A stretch of DNA of 64,000 nt, taken from assembly GCF_001931685.1 (NCBI RefSeq), contig NZ_MOOY01000007.1, positions 176,130 through 240,129 of the forward strand, in the 5' to 3' direction. The position numbers and the translations under genes are program-made. This DNA is from Pararhizobium arenae (lineage in GTDB: Bacteria; Pseudomonadota; Alphaproteobacteria; Rhizobiales; Rhizobiaceae). A model generated the notes under the pieces. That model saw only the letters and a list, made by a program, of their open reading frames with translations. It was not told the DNA's origin and searched no databases. This document shows positions 35,215-45,116 of the stretch, piece by piece (position 1 is the first letter of the stretch; the number at the start of each line of letters is the position of its first letter).

Positions 35215-36597
35215 ATGGCCGATTTCGATCTCGTCCTTAAGGGAACGCTGGTTCTGCCCGACCTGATCGTTGAGGCCGGCCATATCGGCGTTATCGGCGA
35301 GCGCATCGCCGTTGTCGGGCAGGGCGCGATGCCGGCTGCCAAGGAAAGTCATGATCTCGGCAGGGCTTTGATCCTGCCGGGCGCGATCGATGGACAGGTG
35401 CATTCGCTCAGCCAGAAGGATCAGGAGGATTTCATCTGGTCGACCCGCTCGGCGGCGGCCGGCGGCGTCACGACCATCGTCGACATGCCCTATGACGAGG
35501 GCGATCTCGTCTGCTCCGGCAATGCCGTGCGCCGCAAGATCGCCCATGCCGGCGCGCAAGCCCGCGTCGATTTCGCGCTTTATGGCACGGTCGATCCGGA
35601 AGAAGGCTCGTTGCGCATTCCGGAAATGGTCGAGGCCGGCGTCGCCGCCTTCAAGTTCTCGACCTTCGGCACGGACCCGAAGCGCTTCCCTCGTATCCCG
35701 GCCGCCCTGCTGGAAGATTGCTTCGCCACCATTGCTCCGACGGGGCTGACGGCTGGCGTCCACAACGAGGATGACGAAGCCGTCCGTGCGGCCATTGAAA
35801 AGGTCAAGGCCGCCGGCATCACTGATTACCGCGCCCACGCGCTGTCGCGCCCGCCGCTGACGGAACTGCTTGCCACCAACCAGATTTACGAGACGGGCGC
35901 CGCCACCGGATGCCCGGCCCATGTGGTGCATTGCTCCGTCGGCCGCGGCTACGACATTGCCCGCAGCTACCGCAACCAGGGTTTTCGCGCGACGATCGAG
36001 TGCTGCATCCATTATCTTGTTCTGGACGAGGAAAATGACGTGCGCCGGCTTGGCGGCAAGGCGAAGATCAATCCGCCGATCCGTCCGCGCGCCGAGGTCG
36101 AAAAACTCTGGCGGCATGTGGCCGAGGGCAATGTCACACTGGTTTCCACCGATCACGTCAGCTGGTCGGAAAATCGCAAGACCAACCCGGATATGCTCGC
36201 CAATTCCTCCGGCGTGCCGGGGCTGGAGGTGATGGTGCCGCTGTTCATCAAGGGTGCGCTGGAGCGCGGCATTCCGCTCACCCGCGCCGCCGAGCTGATG
36301 GCGCTAAACCCGGCCCGCCATTTCCGCCTCGATCATGAGAAGGGAGCGCTTGAGGTTGGCAAGCACGCCGATATCGCCGTGCTGACGCCCGAGCGTTACG
36401 TCTACGACGCGGCCGAAAGCGGCAACAATGTCGTGGGCTGGTCGCCCTACAACGGCATTCACCTGCCGTGGCGTGTGGCGGCGACCTATAATCGCGGTCG
36501 CAAGGTCTATGAAGGTGGCAAGGTGCTGGCAGCACCCGGCGATGGCCGTTTCGTCCGGCCCCTGGCAAGCCTGCCGCTTGCGGGGCCGGTCGCATGA
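35215..36597 (+). CDS. Hydantoinase/dihydropyrimidinase-like amidohydrolase (hydantoin-5-propionate step)
   Basis: 460 residues of the cyclic amidohydrolase family. Visible metal and catalytic positions: Lys147 in AAFKFSTFG (carboxylated lysine), His183 in GVHNED, a His in HVVHCS (236 or 239), and Asp313 in STDHVSW. The usual Asp-x-His-x-His near the N-terminus reads Asp-Gly-Gln-Val-His (59-63), so one metal ligand is Gln61. In the predicted pathway it opens hydantoin-5-propionate to N-carbamoyl-glutamate. AGGAAG precedes the ATG, and the 3' end overlaps the next gene by 4 bases. By sequence alone it could also be called allantoinase-like. Confidence 0.78.
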   Translation: MADFDLVLKGTLVLPDLIVEAGHIGVIGERIAVVGQGAMPAAKESHDLGRALILPGAIDGQVHSLSQKDQEDFIWSTRSAAAGGVTTIVDMPYDEGDLVCSGNAVRRKIAHAGAQARVDFALYGTVDPEEGSLRIPEMVEAGVAAFKFSTFGTDPKRFPRIPAALLEDCFATIAPTGLTAGVHNEDDEAVRAAIEKVKAAGITDYRAHALSRPPLTELLATNQIYETGAATGCPAHVVHCSVGRGYDIARSYRNQGFRATIECCIHYLVLDEENDVRRLGGKAKINPPIRPRAEVEKLWRHVAEGNVTLVSTDHVSWSENRKTNPDMLANSSGVPGLEVMVPLFIKGALERGIPLTRAAELMALNPARHFRLDHEKGALEVGKHADIAVLTPERYVYDAAESGNNVVGWSPYNGIHLPWRVAATYNRGRKVYEGGKVLAAPGDGRFVRPLASLPLAGPVA

Positions 36598-37844
36598 GGC
36601 AGACCAATCTTCCCGTCAATGCCGCGCGCATTGCCGATAATATCAAGGGCCTTGCGCGCCTGACCGAGCCGGACAGGCCCTACACCCGCCGCGCTTTCAC
36701 GCCGATGTTTCTCGAAGGCCGCGCTTTTCTCGATCGTCAGTTCAAAGCAGCCGGGCTTGAAACCCGCATCGATGCCAGCGGCAACCTGATCGGTCGCCGC
36801 AAGGGCCGCAAATCCGGTCTCGGTACGATCATGCTCGGCTCCCATTCCGACACGGTGCCGGAAGGCGGCCGTTTCGATGGTATCGCCGGTGTCGCGGCGG
36901 CGCTCGAAGTCGCCCGCGCTTTGGATGATGCCGGCATTCGGCTGGATCATGATCTTGAGATTGTCGATTTCCTTGCAGAAGAAGTCTCGATCTTTGGCGT
37001 CTCCTGCATCGGCAGCCGCGGCATGGCCGGGCTTATCCCCGATGGCTGGTTTTCCCGCAGCGAAGGGGAATTGACTCTGCGTCAGGGCATCATCGATGCC
37101 GGCGGTGATCCCTCACGCATTGCCCAGCTCAAGCGCACCGATATCAGGGCATTCCTTGAGCTGCACATCGAGCAGGGTCCGGTTCTGGAAAACGAACGCC
37201 GCGATATCGGCATCGTCACCGCCATCGCCGGCATCACCCGCATCGAGATTTTCGTCGAGGGCCAGGCCGATCATGCCGGTACGACGCCGATGGGTGCACG
37301 CCGCGATGCGCTGGTGGCCGGTGCCGCGCTGGTGGCCGATGTTGAGCGCGTCGCGCGCCGGATGGCACAGGGCGAGGGGCATTTCACGGCAACGGTCGGC
37401 GAATTCGAAATCGAGCCGAATGCCGCCAATGTCGTGCCCTCGCGCGCTCGGCTGCTGATCGACGCCCGCGCCGAACGACGCGAGGACATGGAGCGCTTCA
37501 TTGCGGAGGTCGATCGCATGGTCGTGGAGTTGCAGCGCGACCGGGGCGTTACGGTTTCATCGCCCAAGATCTTATCCGACAATATGCCGACCCCGGCCGA
37601 TACCACGGTGATGGCGGCCCTCGAAGCCTCGGCGGAAAATGCCGGCGCACGTTTCCGCCGCATGGCCTCCGGCGCTGGGCATGACACCGCCTGGATGGCG
37701 CGGATTTCGCGCTCGGCCATGATCTTCGTTCCCTGCCGCGAGGGGCGTTCCCACACGCCGGACGAATGGGCCGAAAACGACGATATCGCGCTGGGTGCAG
37801 CCGTTCTTTTCGGCGCCGTGCGCCGCCTTGATGCCGAGCTATAG
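36594..37844 (+). CDS. Zn-dependent N-carbamoyl-L-amino acid hydrolase (M20 family)
   Basis: 416 residues of the N-carbamoyl-amino acid hydrolase/allantoate amidohydrolase group. Binuclear metal motifs are present: His84 in GSHSDTV, Asp95 in RFDGIAGV, Glu129-Glu130 in FLAEEVS, His in LELHIEQGPVLE, and a late His in GRSHTPDEW. The ADHAGTTPM dimerisation-domain motif is clear. It would release L-glutamate, CO2 and ammonia from N-carbamoyl-L-glutamate, the last step of the predicted ergothioneine route. It overlaps the previous gene (ATGA) and is followed 11 bases later by the DUF917 gene. Confidence 0.8.
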   Translation: MRQTNLPVNAARIADNIKGLARLTEPDRPYTRRAFTPMFLEGRAFLDRQFKAAGLETRIDASGNLIGRRKGRKSGLGTIMLGSHSDTVPEGGRFDGIAGVAAALEVARALDDAGIRLDHDLEIVDFLAEEVSIFGVSCIGSRGMAGLIPDGWFSRSEGELTLRQGIIDAGGDPSRIAQLKRTDIRAFLELHIEQGPVLENERRDIGIVTAIAGITRIEIFVEGQADHAGTTPMGARRDALVAGAALVADVERVARRMAQGEGHFTATVGEFEIEPNAANVVPSRARLLIDARAERREDMERFIAEVDRMVVELQRDRGVTVSSPKILSDNMPTPADTTVMAALEASAENAGARFRRMASGAGHDTAWMARISRSAMIFVPCREGRSHTPDEWAENDDIALGAAVLFGAVRRLDAEL

Positions 37845-37855
37845 GAGCAGACATA

Positions 37856-38950
37856 ATGGGACGCATCTTGAAGGAGAAGGATGTCGAGGCTGCGGTCAAG
37901 GGCGGTTCCGTCTATGCCGCCGGCGGTGGCGGCTGGGCCGATCATGGCCGCATGCTGGGCTACGCCGCCGTTTCCATCGGCAAGCCGGAACTGGTTTCCA
38001 TCGATGAGCTCGATGCCAACGACTGGGTGGCAACCGCCGCCGCCATCGGCGCGCCGGCCTCAACCACGCCCTGGGAAATGCGCGGCGTCGATTACGTCAA
38101 GGCGGTCGAGATGCTGCAGGAGGCGCTGGGCGAAAAGCTCACCGGCCTCATCGTCGGCCAGAACGGCAAATCCTCGACGCTGAACGGCTGGCTGCCATCG
38201 GCCATTCTTGGCACCAAGGTCGTCGATGCCGTCGGCGATATCCGCGCCCATCCGACCGGCGACATGGGGTCCATCGGCCTTGCGGGCTCGCCCGAGCCGA
38301 TGATCCAGACGGCTGTCGGCGGCAATCGCGAAGAGAACCGCTACATCGAGCTTGTCGTGCGGGGCGCGACGGCCAAGGTCTCGCCGATCCTGCGCACCGC
38401 TTCCGATATGTCCGGTGGCTTCATCGCCTCCTGCCGCAATCCGGTGCGGGCGTCTTACGTCAGGGCCAATGCGGCGCTCGGCGGCATTTCGCTGGCCCTG
38501 ACTCTCGGAGAGGCAATCATCGCTGCGGAAGGTGGCGGTGGCCATGCGATCATCGATGCTATCGTCCGCACCACCAACGGCGCCATCATTGCGGAGGGCG
38601 AAATCACCGACAAGTCGGTCGTCTATACCAAGGAAGCCTTCGATATCGGCACGGTGACTCTGGGGAAGGGAATTGACTCCACGGTACTCCACGTCATGAA
38701 CGAATACATGGCCGTGGAGAATGCCGAGGGCAAAAGGCTTGCGACCTTCCCCGACGTCATCACCACGCTTTCGCCGGAAGGCGAGCCCTTAAGCGTCGGC
38801 CAGCTGAAGGTCGGCATGAAGATTTTCGTGCTGCATGTGCCGAAGACCGTTATCCCGCTCGCCTCCAGCGTGCTCGATCCGTCCGTTTATCCTTCGGTGG
38901 AAAAGGCGATGGGCATAGAGCTTGCCAGATACGCGCTTGCCAAAGAATAA
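37856..38950 (+). CDS. DUF917-family protein, candidate thiohydantoin desulfurase
   Basis: 364 residues, recognisable as DUF917 by the start GRILKEKDVEAAVKGGSVYAAGGGGW, the central NREENRYIELVVRGATAKVSPILRTASDMSG and the C-terminal VGMKIFVLHVPK. The family also includes the substrate/regulatory domain next to hydantoinase-like proteins. The published ergothioneine route needs an enzyme of a new type that removes sulfur from a thiohydantoin between the HutU-like and hydantoinase-like steps; this gene is the only enzyme in the operon left for that step. This is inference by elimination. RBS AGGAG before the ATG. Confidence 0.6.
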   Translation: MGRILKEKDVEAAVKGGSVYAAGGGGWADHGRMLGYAAVSIGKPELVSIDELDANDWVATAAAIGAPASTTPWEMRGVDYVKAVEMLQEALGEKLTGLIVGQNGKSSTLNGWLPSAILGTKVVDAVGDIRAHPTGDMGSIGLAGSPEPMIQTAVGGNREENRYIELVVRGATAKVSPILRTASDMSGGFIASCRNPVRASYVRANAALGGISLALTLGEAIIAAEGGGGHAIIDAIVRTTNGAIIAEGEITDKSVVYTKEAFDIGTVTLGKGIDSTVLHVMNEYMAVENAEGKRLATFPDVITTLSPEGEPLSVGQLKVGMKIFVLHVPKTVIPLASSVLDPSVYPSVEKAMGIELARYALAKE

Positions 38951-38962
38951 GGAGCGGTCACC

Positions 38963-39289
38963 ATGCGCGATGAAGGGCTTGAAGAATTGGTGGAGGCCGA
39001 ACTTGAGGACCTGCATGGGCTTGTGCGCAAGCGCATGTTCGGCGGGCTCGCCTGGATGCTGGATGGGCATCTCCTCTGCGGCGCTAGCGATCGCGGCCTG
39101 ATGGTTCGGCTCGGCAAGGGCAATGACGGCTGGGCGCTGGCCTTGCCGGATATCGAAGAGATGATGTCGAGCCGCAAGATGTCCGGCTGGGTCCGCGCCG
39201 GGCCGGATGCCTACGGCGACGACGATTTGCGGCGGAAGCTGCTGCACGATGCGGTTGCGTTTGTGAGGACATTGCCGCGAGAGGATTAG
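38963..39289 (+). CDS. TfoX/Sxy N-terminal-domain protein
   Basis: 108 residues made of a single TfoX_N domain: VRKRMFGGLAWMLDGHLLCGASDRGLMVRLG followed by MSGWVRAGPDA. It lacks the C-terminal domain of the competence regulator Sxy. AAGGAG precedes the ATG, 12 bases after the DUF917 gene, so it is probably part of the same operon. The role is unknown; small TfoX_N proteins are common and uncharacterised in rhizobia. Confidence 0.8.
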   Translation: MRDEGLEELVEAELEDLHGLVRKRMFGGLAWMLDGHLLCGASDRGLMVRLGKGNDGWALALPDIEEMMSSRKMSGWVRAGPDAYGDDDLRRKLLHDAVAFVRTLPRED

Positions 39290-39297
39290 GCGGCGGT

Positions 39298-39500
39298 CTC
39301 CCTCTTCTCCCCTTGTGGGAGAAGGTGGCGCGCAGCGCCGGATGAGGGGACGGCTGGCTCGGAATTCGCGGACAAGACCCCCTCATCTGTCCTTCGGACA
39401 TCTTCTCCCACGAGGGGAGAAGAGGGAGATCGCCGCGGCCGAACAAGAACAATCTCCCCCCTTGAGGGGGAGATGTCCCTAAGGGACAGAGGGGGGTGTC
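39298..39500. repeat. RIME-like palindromic intergenic repeat, composite
   Basis: Contains inverted CTCTTCTCCCCTTGTGGGAGAAG blocks at both sides of a GGATGAGGGG...CCCCTCATC centre and ends with a CTCCCCCCTTGAGGGGGAG hairpin plus GACAGAGGGGGG, the unit also seen at 26983-27178. It separates the TfoX-like gene from the hydratase gene and may carry or interrupt the transcript of the operon. Confidence 0.8.
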
Positions 39501-39531
39501 TGCGCTCTCCACAGCCAAACAGGAGACGACA

Positions 39532-41193
39532 ATGCCGAAGCCCAATCCCCGTCATCCCGATTTCCCGATCCCCGGCGGGCCGGAGCTGCGCGCCAAGGGC
39601 TGGCGGCAGGAGGCCTTGCTGCGCCTCCTCGAAAACGTGCTCTCCGTCGGCGAAGCGCCGGAAAAGCTGATCGTCTATGCTGCGCTGGGCAAGGCCGCCC
39701 GCAACTGGGCCTCCCACAAGGCCATCGTGAAGACGCTGATCGAGATGGACGAGGACCAGACGCTGGTGATCCAGTCCGGCAAGCCGGTCGCGCTCTTGAA
39801 GACCCATGCCAGGGCGCCGCTGGTGATCATGGCCAATTGCAACATCGTCGGACAATGGGCCAAGGCGGAAATCTTCTACGAGCTGGAGCGCAAGGGGCTG
39901 ATCTGCTGGGGCGGGCTGACGGCCGGCGCATGGCAATATATCGGCAGCCAGGGCGTCATTCAGGGCACCTACGAAATCTTCATGCGCATCGCCGAAAATC
40001 GTTTCGGCGGCGATCTCGCCGGCCGTTTCATCCTGACGGCGGGGCTCGGCGGCATGGGCGGAGCGCAGCCGCTGGCCGGCCGCATGGCGGGTGCTGCCAT
40101 CCTCTGCATCGACATCGACGCGGAGCGGGCCGAAAAGCGCAAGGCGATCGGCTATCTCGAACACATTGCCCCCGATCTCGATACGGCGCTGGCGATGATC
40201 GATCAGGCGGTGAAGGAAAAGCGTGCGACCTCCATCGGCCTCGTCGGCAATGCCGCAGCGCTCTATCCCGAAATCGCCCGGCGCGGCATCGTGCCGGATA
40301 TCGTCACCGACCAGACCTCGGCCCACGATCTCGTCTATGGCTATGTCCCAAAGGGCATGAGCCTCGACGAGGTGAAGCGCCTGCGGGAAGAGGGCCAAGG
40401 CCAGCTGATGGCCGCCAGCCGCGCCTCGATCGCCGATCACGTCCGCGCCATGCTGGAATTTCAGGAGCGGGGCTCGGAGGTCTTCGACAACGGCAACCTC
40501 ATTCGCACGCAGGCGCGGGAAGGCGGCGTGGCCAATGCGTTTGATATCCGCATCTTCACCGAAGCCTATCTACGCCCGCTGTTTGCCCGCGCCATCGGCC
40601 CCTTCCGCTGGATGGCGCTGTCCGGCGAGGAAAGCGATATTGCCCGCATCGACGATCTGCTGCTGGAAATGTTTCCGGACAACAAGATCGTCACCAACTG
40701 GATCAAACTCGCCCGCCAGCATATTCCCTTCGAAGGCCTGCCGGCCCGCATCGCCTGGCTCGGCCATGGCGAACGCACCGATCTGGCTGTCGCCGTCAAC
40801 GCGCTGGTGCGCTCCGGCGAGCTGAAAGGCCCGGTCGGCTTCTCCCGCGACCATCTCGATGCCGGCGCCATGGCCCATCCGAACATCATGACGGAGCGGA
40901 TGAAGGACGGCTCCGATGCCATCGCCGACTGGCCACTGCTCGATGCCATGCTGCTCTGCTCCTCCATGGCTGATCTCGTCGTCGTCCATTCCGGCGGCGG
41001 GGGCTATGCCGGCTATATGACGAGTTGCGGCGTGACGGTGGTGGCCGACGGCACGGTGGCCGCGGATGAGCGGCTATCGCATGCACTGACCAACGATACG
41101 GCGCTCGGCGTCATCCGCTATGCGGATGCGGGCTATGAGGAATCGCATGAGGAAATCGCGGAGAAGGGGATTGGGTATATTCGGCTGGGGTAG
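39532..41193 (+). CDS. Urocanase-fold hydratase, probable thiourocanate hydratase
   Basis: 553 residues, the length of HutU. Shared segments: LTAGAWQYIGSQGVIQGTYE, ILTAGLGGMGGAQPLA, VTDQTSAHD and RPLFARAIGPFRW. The Cys of bacterial urocanase (Cys410 in the P. putida enzyme, in LFCRGIGPFRW) is Ala352 here, and HHGGG near the C-terminus is HSGGG with a different following segment (GYAGYMTSCG). NAD-binding glycine-rich parts are kept. The changes argue for another substrate than urocanate. With the MIO-free lyase in the same cluster, thiourocanate is the likely one. AGGAG precedes the ATG at 39532. Confidence 0.75.
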   Translation: MPKPNPRHPDFPIPGGPELRAKGWRQEALLRLLENVLSVGEAPEKLIVYAALGKAARNWASHKAIVKTLIEMDEDQTLVIQSGKPVALLKTHARAPLVIMANCNIVGQWAKAEIFYELERKGLICWGGLTAGAWQYIGSQGVIQGTYEIFMRIAENRFGGDLAGRFILTAGLGGMGGAQPLAGRMAGAAILCIDIDAERAEKRKAIGYLEHIAPDLDTALAMIDQAVKEKRATSIGLVGNAAALYPEIARRGIVPDIVTDQTSAHDLVYGYVPKGMSLDEVKRLREEGQGQLMAASRASIADHVRAMLEFQERGSEVFDNGNLIRTQAREGGVANAFDIRIFTEAYLRPLFARAIGPFRWMALSGEESDIARIDDLLLEMFPDNKIVTNWIKLARQHIPFEGLPARIAWLGHGERTDLAVAVNALVRSGELKGPVGFSRDHLDAGAMAHPNIMTERMKDGSDAIADWPLLDAMLLCSSMADLVVVHSGGGGYAGYMTSCGVTVVADGTVAADERLSHALTNDTALGVIRYADAGYEESHEEIAEKGIGYIRLG

Positions 41194-41200
41194 ACGTGAC

Positions 41201-41596
41201 TTATTTCAGTGGCCCGAGCTTGGTGGATTTCATGGGAAGCTCGAACATTGCTCCTCCACTGACGCTTCCGGCTACGGTTTCAATGACTGGCCAAAGAGCG
41301 ATCAGGCGTTCCGCTTGTTTTAGAACAGGAGCTTTGTAAAGCCCCGCCGAAAGAAACATCCCAATCACTTTGGAGTTGTGAAAAGCACGCTTTTCCGCTT
41401 TGCTTCGGGTTATGCGGCGATCGCCGGATATCAGCACCCACCCGCCCTGTTTGCTGAGTTCCGCAATAAGATCAACATCCTTGATAGTCGGAGGGAATTT
41501 ATCTTTTAGCGCGACAATTTCATGCTCATCAGGAAAGAGTGCTTGCAAACTTCTGGCAAGGCGAGGGGAAAGGTTGTGATCAAACAGAACCTTCAA
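41201..41596 (-). CDS. PIN-like toxin (DUF5615 family)
   Basis: 131 residues beginning with MKVLFDHNLSPRLA and containing VLISGDRRITRSKAEKRAF, the acidic N-terminal Asp and mid-protein Gly-Asp-Arg of DUF5615 PIN-like nucleases. It is coupled (ATGA overlap at 41593-41596) to the gene upstream, a HTH/DUF433-like antitoxin. The base composition of both genes is clearly lower in GC than the flanks, a sign of transfer. Probably an RNase toxin. Confidence 0.75.
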   Translation of the reverse strand: MKVLFDHNLSPRLARSLQALFPDEHEIVALKDKFPPTIKDVDLIAELSKQGGWVLISGDRRITRSKAEKRAFHNSKVIGMFLSAGLYKAPVLKQAERLIALWPVIETVAGSVSGGAMFELPMKSTKLGPLK

Positions 41597-42285
41597 GCAG
41601 CTAGCGACTCCTCAAAAGCAACGGCATCTTTCACCACAGACAGTGGTACTTCAAATAGTCGAGCTACGGCTCTTTCCGATCCCTCTGCTTTAACAGCCTG
41701 AGAGAGCGCAACAGTCGGCACATTGTAGATTGCAGTTGTCGGCTGCCCAAATACAAGCTCTGGATCAATGATAATAGATGATTTTCCGTGATATGGGCGC
41801 CAGCGACTTACTGCATCGTTGTCGACATCCAAATCTTTGAAAGTGCGATCAATCACGGCTTTGATCGTGTACTGCTTTTCCTTCAGATCAAGAAGACTAT
41901 CGTCTCCGGAGGAATTGGCACTCTCCAGAAATATGGTTTTTCCGTCGGTTCTGAAGCGGCGTGTTGAGAATGGCCTCATGTCGTCAACGCACGTCTTGGC
42001 GTAGTCCAGGCAATGTCTTATCGTTTTCAAGCCGAGGCCCGCCTCGATAAAGGCTTGTACGAAGCGTAGCTCTATGAGGTCTCTAAAGCCAAGTTCTATA
42101 CGATCGTCATGGTGCGGCAGCTGAGGTTGCCATAACGGCTCCATGCGCAGCGTTTTGCCTTGATGGCTATACTCGTATCCTCCCAACCACCTTCGCACAT
42201 TGCGCGCAGGAATGCTCAACAGCCGCGCAGCATCACTGGCAGAATAAAAGCCAATCCCCAAAGTGGTTGTCGTATTGTCAGTCAT
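41593..42285 (-). CDS. HTH plus DUF433-like antitoxin
   Basis: 230 residues. The N-terminus (IGFYSASDAARLLSIPARNVRRWLGG, 10-36) is a MerR-like HTH, a central part resembles a helical linker, and the C-terminus (about 165-228, SSIIIDPELVFGQPTTAIYNVPTVALSQAVKAEGSERAVARLFEVPLSVVKDAV) is the DUF433 domain commonly paired with DUF5615 toxins. It probably represses its own promoter and neutralises the downstream PIN-like protein. AT-rich relative to neighbours. Confidence 0.75.
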   Translation of the reverse strand: MTDNTTTTLGIGFYSASDAARLLSIPARNVRRWLGGYEYSHQGKTLRMEPLWQPQLPHHDDRIELGFRDLIELRFVQAFIEAGLGLKTIRHCLDYAKTCVDDMRPFSTRRFRTDGKTIFLESANSSGDDSLLDLKEKQYTIKAVIDRTFKDLDVDNDAVSRWRPYHGKSSIIIDPELVFGQPTTAIYNVPTVALSQAVKAEGSERAVARLFEVPLSVVKDAVAFEESLAA

Positions 42286-42427
42286 GTCAGATTCGGGCTT
42301 CTAAAACTTACCGTTCGCGAGTGATTATCCACCATGGCATCAAAGCGTCAAAGGAATTATTTCTTACGTTCGAGGTAATCGCGGAAGCAGGTGAGTGCGG
42401 CATCAAAGGGTGCCGCACTCACCGCAA

Positions 42428-43135
<708 letters not shown>

Positions 43136-43173
43136 ACTACAAGGCCAACTATAAGCACCTGACACAAAAGATC

Positions 43174-43203
43174 AAACCCGCTTGCGACGTCGAAAGCGGG
43201 TTT
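43174..43203. terminator. Terminator hairpin after the ABC transporter operon
   Basis: AAACCCGCTT and AAGCGGGTTT make a 10-bp stem with a 10-base loop; on the minus strand it is followed by GATCTTTTG. It lies 46 bases after the ATPase gene and just ahead of the riboswitch. Confidence 0.75.
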
Positions 43204-43248
43204 GGCGACAGATTTTACCGCAATGCACAAGCGGTTAGAAACAATCTG

Positions 43249-44310
<1,062 letters not shown>

Positions 44311-44324
44311 ATGTGAAATATCCC

Positions 44325-45116
44325 TCAGGCCTTGCGGGGGGCGGTTTTGGAAAAACGACTGACGAGCTGGATCAGGGCGAGGCAGCCCCATGTGATGGCG
44401 AAGGCGATGACCGAGAGCGCGAAGGGCTCGTAGGCCTTGTTGGCGCCGACGCGCTGGAGATACGGCCCGAAGGCGGGTCGATCGAGAAGGGCTGCCAGCG
44501 TGAACTCGCCGATGACGATGGCAAACGTCAGGAACGCACCGGACAACACAGCGGGAATGACGTTGGGCAGGATCACGCGGCCGAGGATGGTCGCCCAGCC
44601 GGCGCCGAGGCTCTGGGCTGCTTCCGTCAGCGTCGCGACGTCGATGGTTCTCAGACCCGTATCGACGGCGCGGTACATATAGGGCAGCGCCAGAATGGTG
44701 TAGCCGAAGGCGAGCAGGATATTCGTTCCCATCACCGAGCCGGTCAGCGGCAGCCAGCTCGATGTGTTGTAGAGCCGAATATAGCCGAAGACGATGACGA
44801 TCGCCGGAATGACCAGCGGCATCAGCGTCAGGAACTCGACGTAAGGTCGCGCCCACGGCATCTTGAGACGCACCCAGTAGGCGGTCGGAACGACGATCAG
44901 GATGCCGATGACGATGGTCACCAGCGCCATGATCACCGAGTAACCAAAGGTCTGCTGGAACTGCGGATCGGCAAACACGCTGGCATAGGCATCGAGGCTG
45001 TAGACCCCGCGCCGGGCCTTCAGCGAGAATTCGAACAGGCCGCCGAGCGGAACGAAGAAATAGAGCAGGCCGAAGATCAGTGCGGCCCAGCCGGCAATGC
45101 GCGCCCAGATACTCAT
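44325..45116 (-). CDS. ABC transporter permease (PotC-like)
   Basis: 263 residues, six helices, EAA loop ATLTEAAQSLGAGWATILGRVILPNVIP near residue 175. The ATG at 45116 overlaps the stop of the partner permease (ATGA), which sets the start. Channel subunit with the next gene. Confidence 0.88.
   Translation of the reverse strand: MSIWARIAGWAALIFGLLYFFVPLGGLFEFSLKARRGVYSLDAYASVFADPQFQQTFGYSVIMALVTIVIGILIVVPTAYWVRLKMPWARPYVEFLTLMPLVIPAIVIVFGYIRLYNTSSWLPLTGSVMGTNILLAFGYTILALPYMYRAVDTGLRTIDVATLTEAAQSLGAGWATILGRVILPNVIPAVLSGAFLTFAIVIGEFTLAALLDRPAFGPYLQRVGANKAYEPFALSVIAFAITWGCLALIQLVSRFSKTAPRKA

Noticed and set aside
33664..41193. Ordinary histidine utilisation (hutHU) operon
   Set aside because: The MIO tripeptide and urocanase Cys are both replaced, HutI and HutG relatives are missing, and hydantoin-type hydrolases are present instead.
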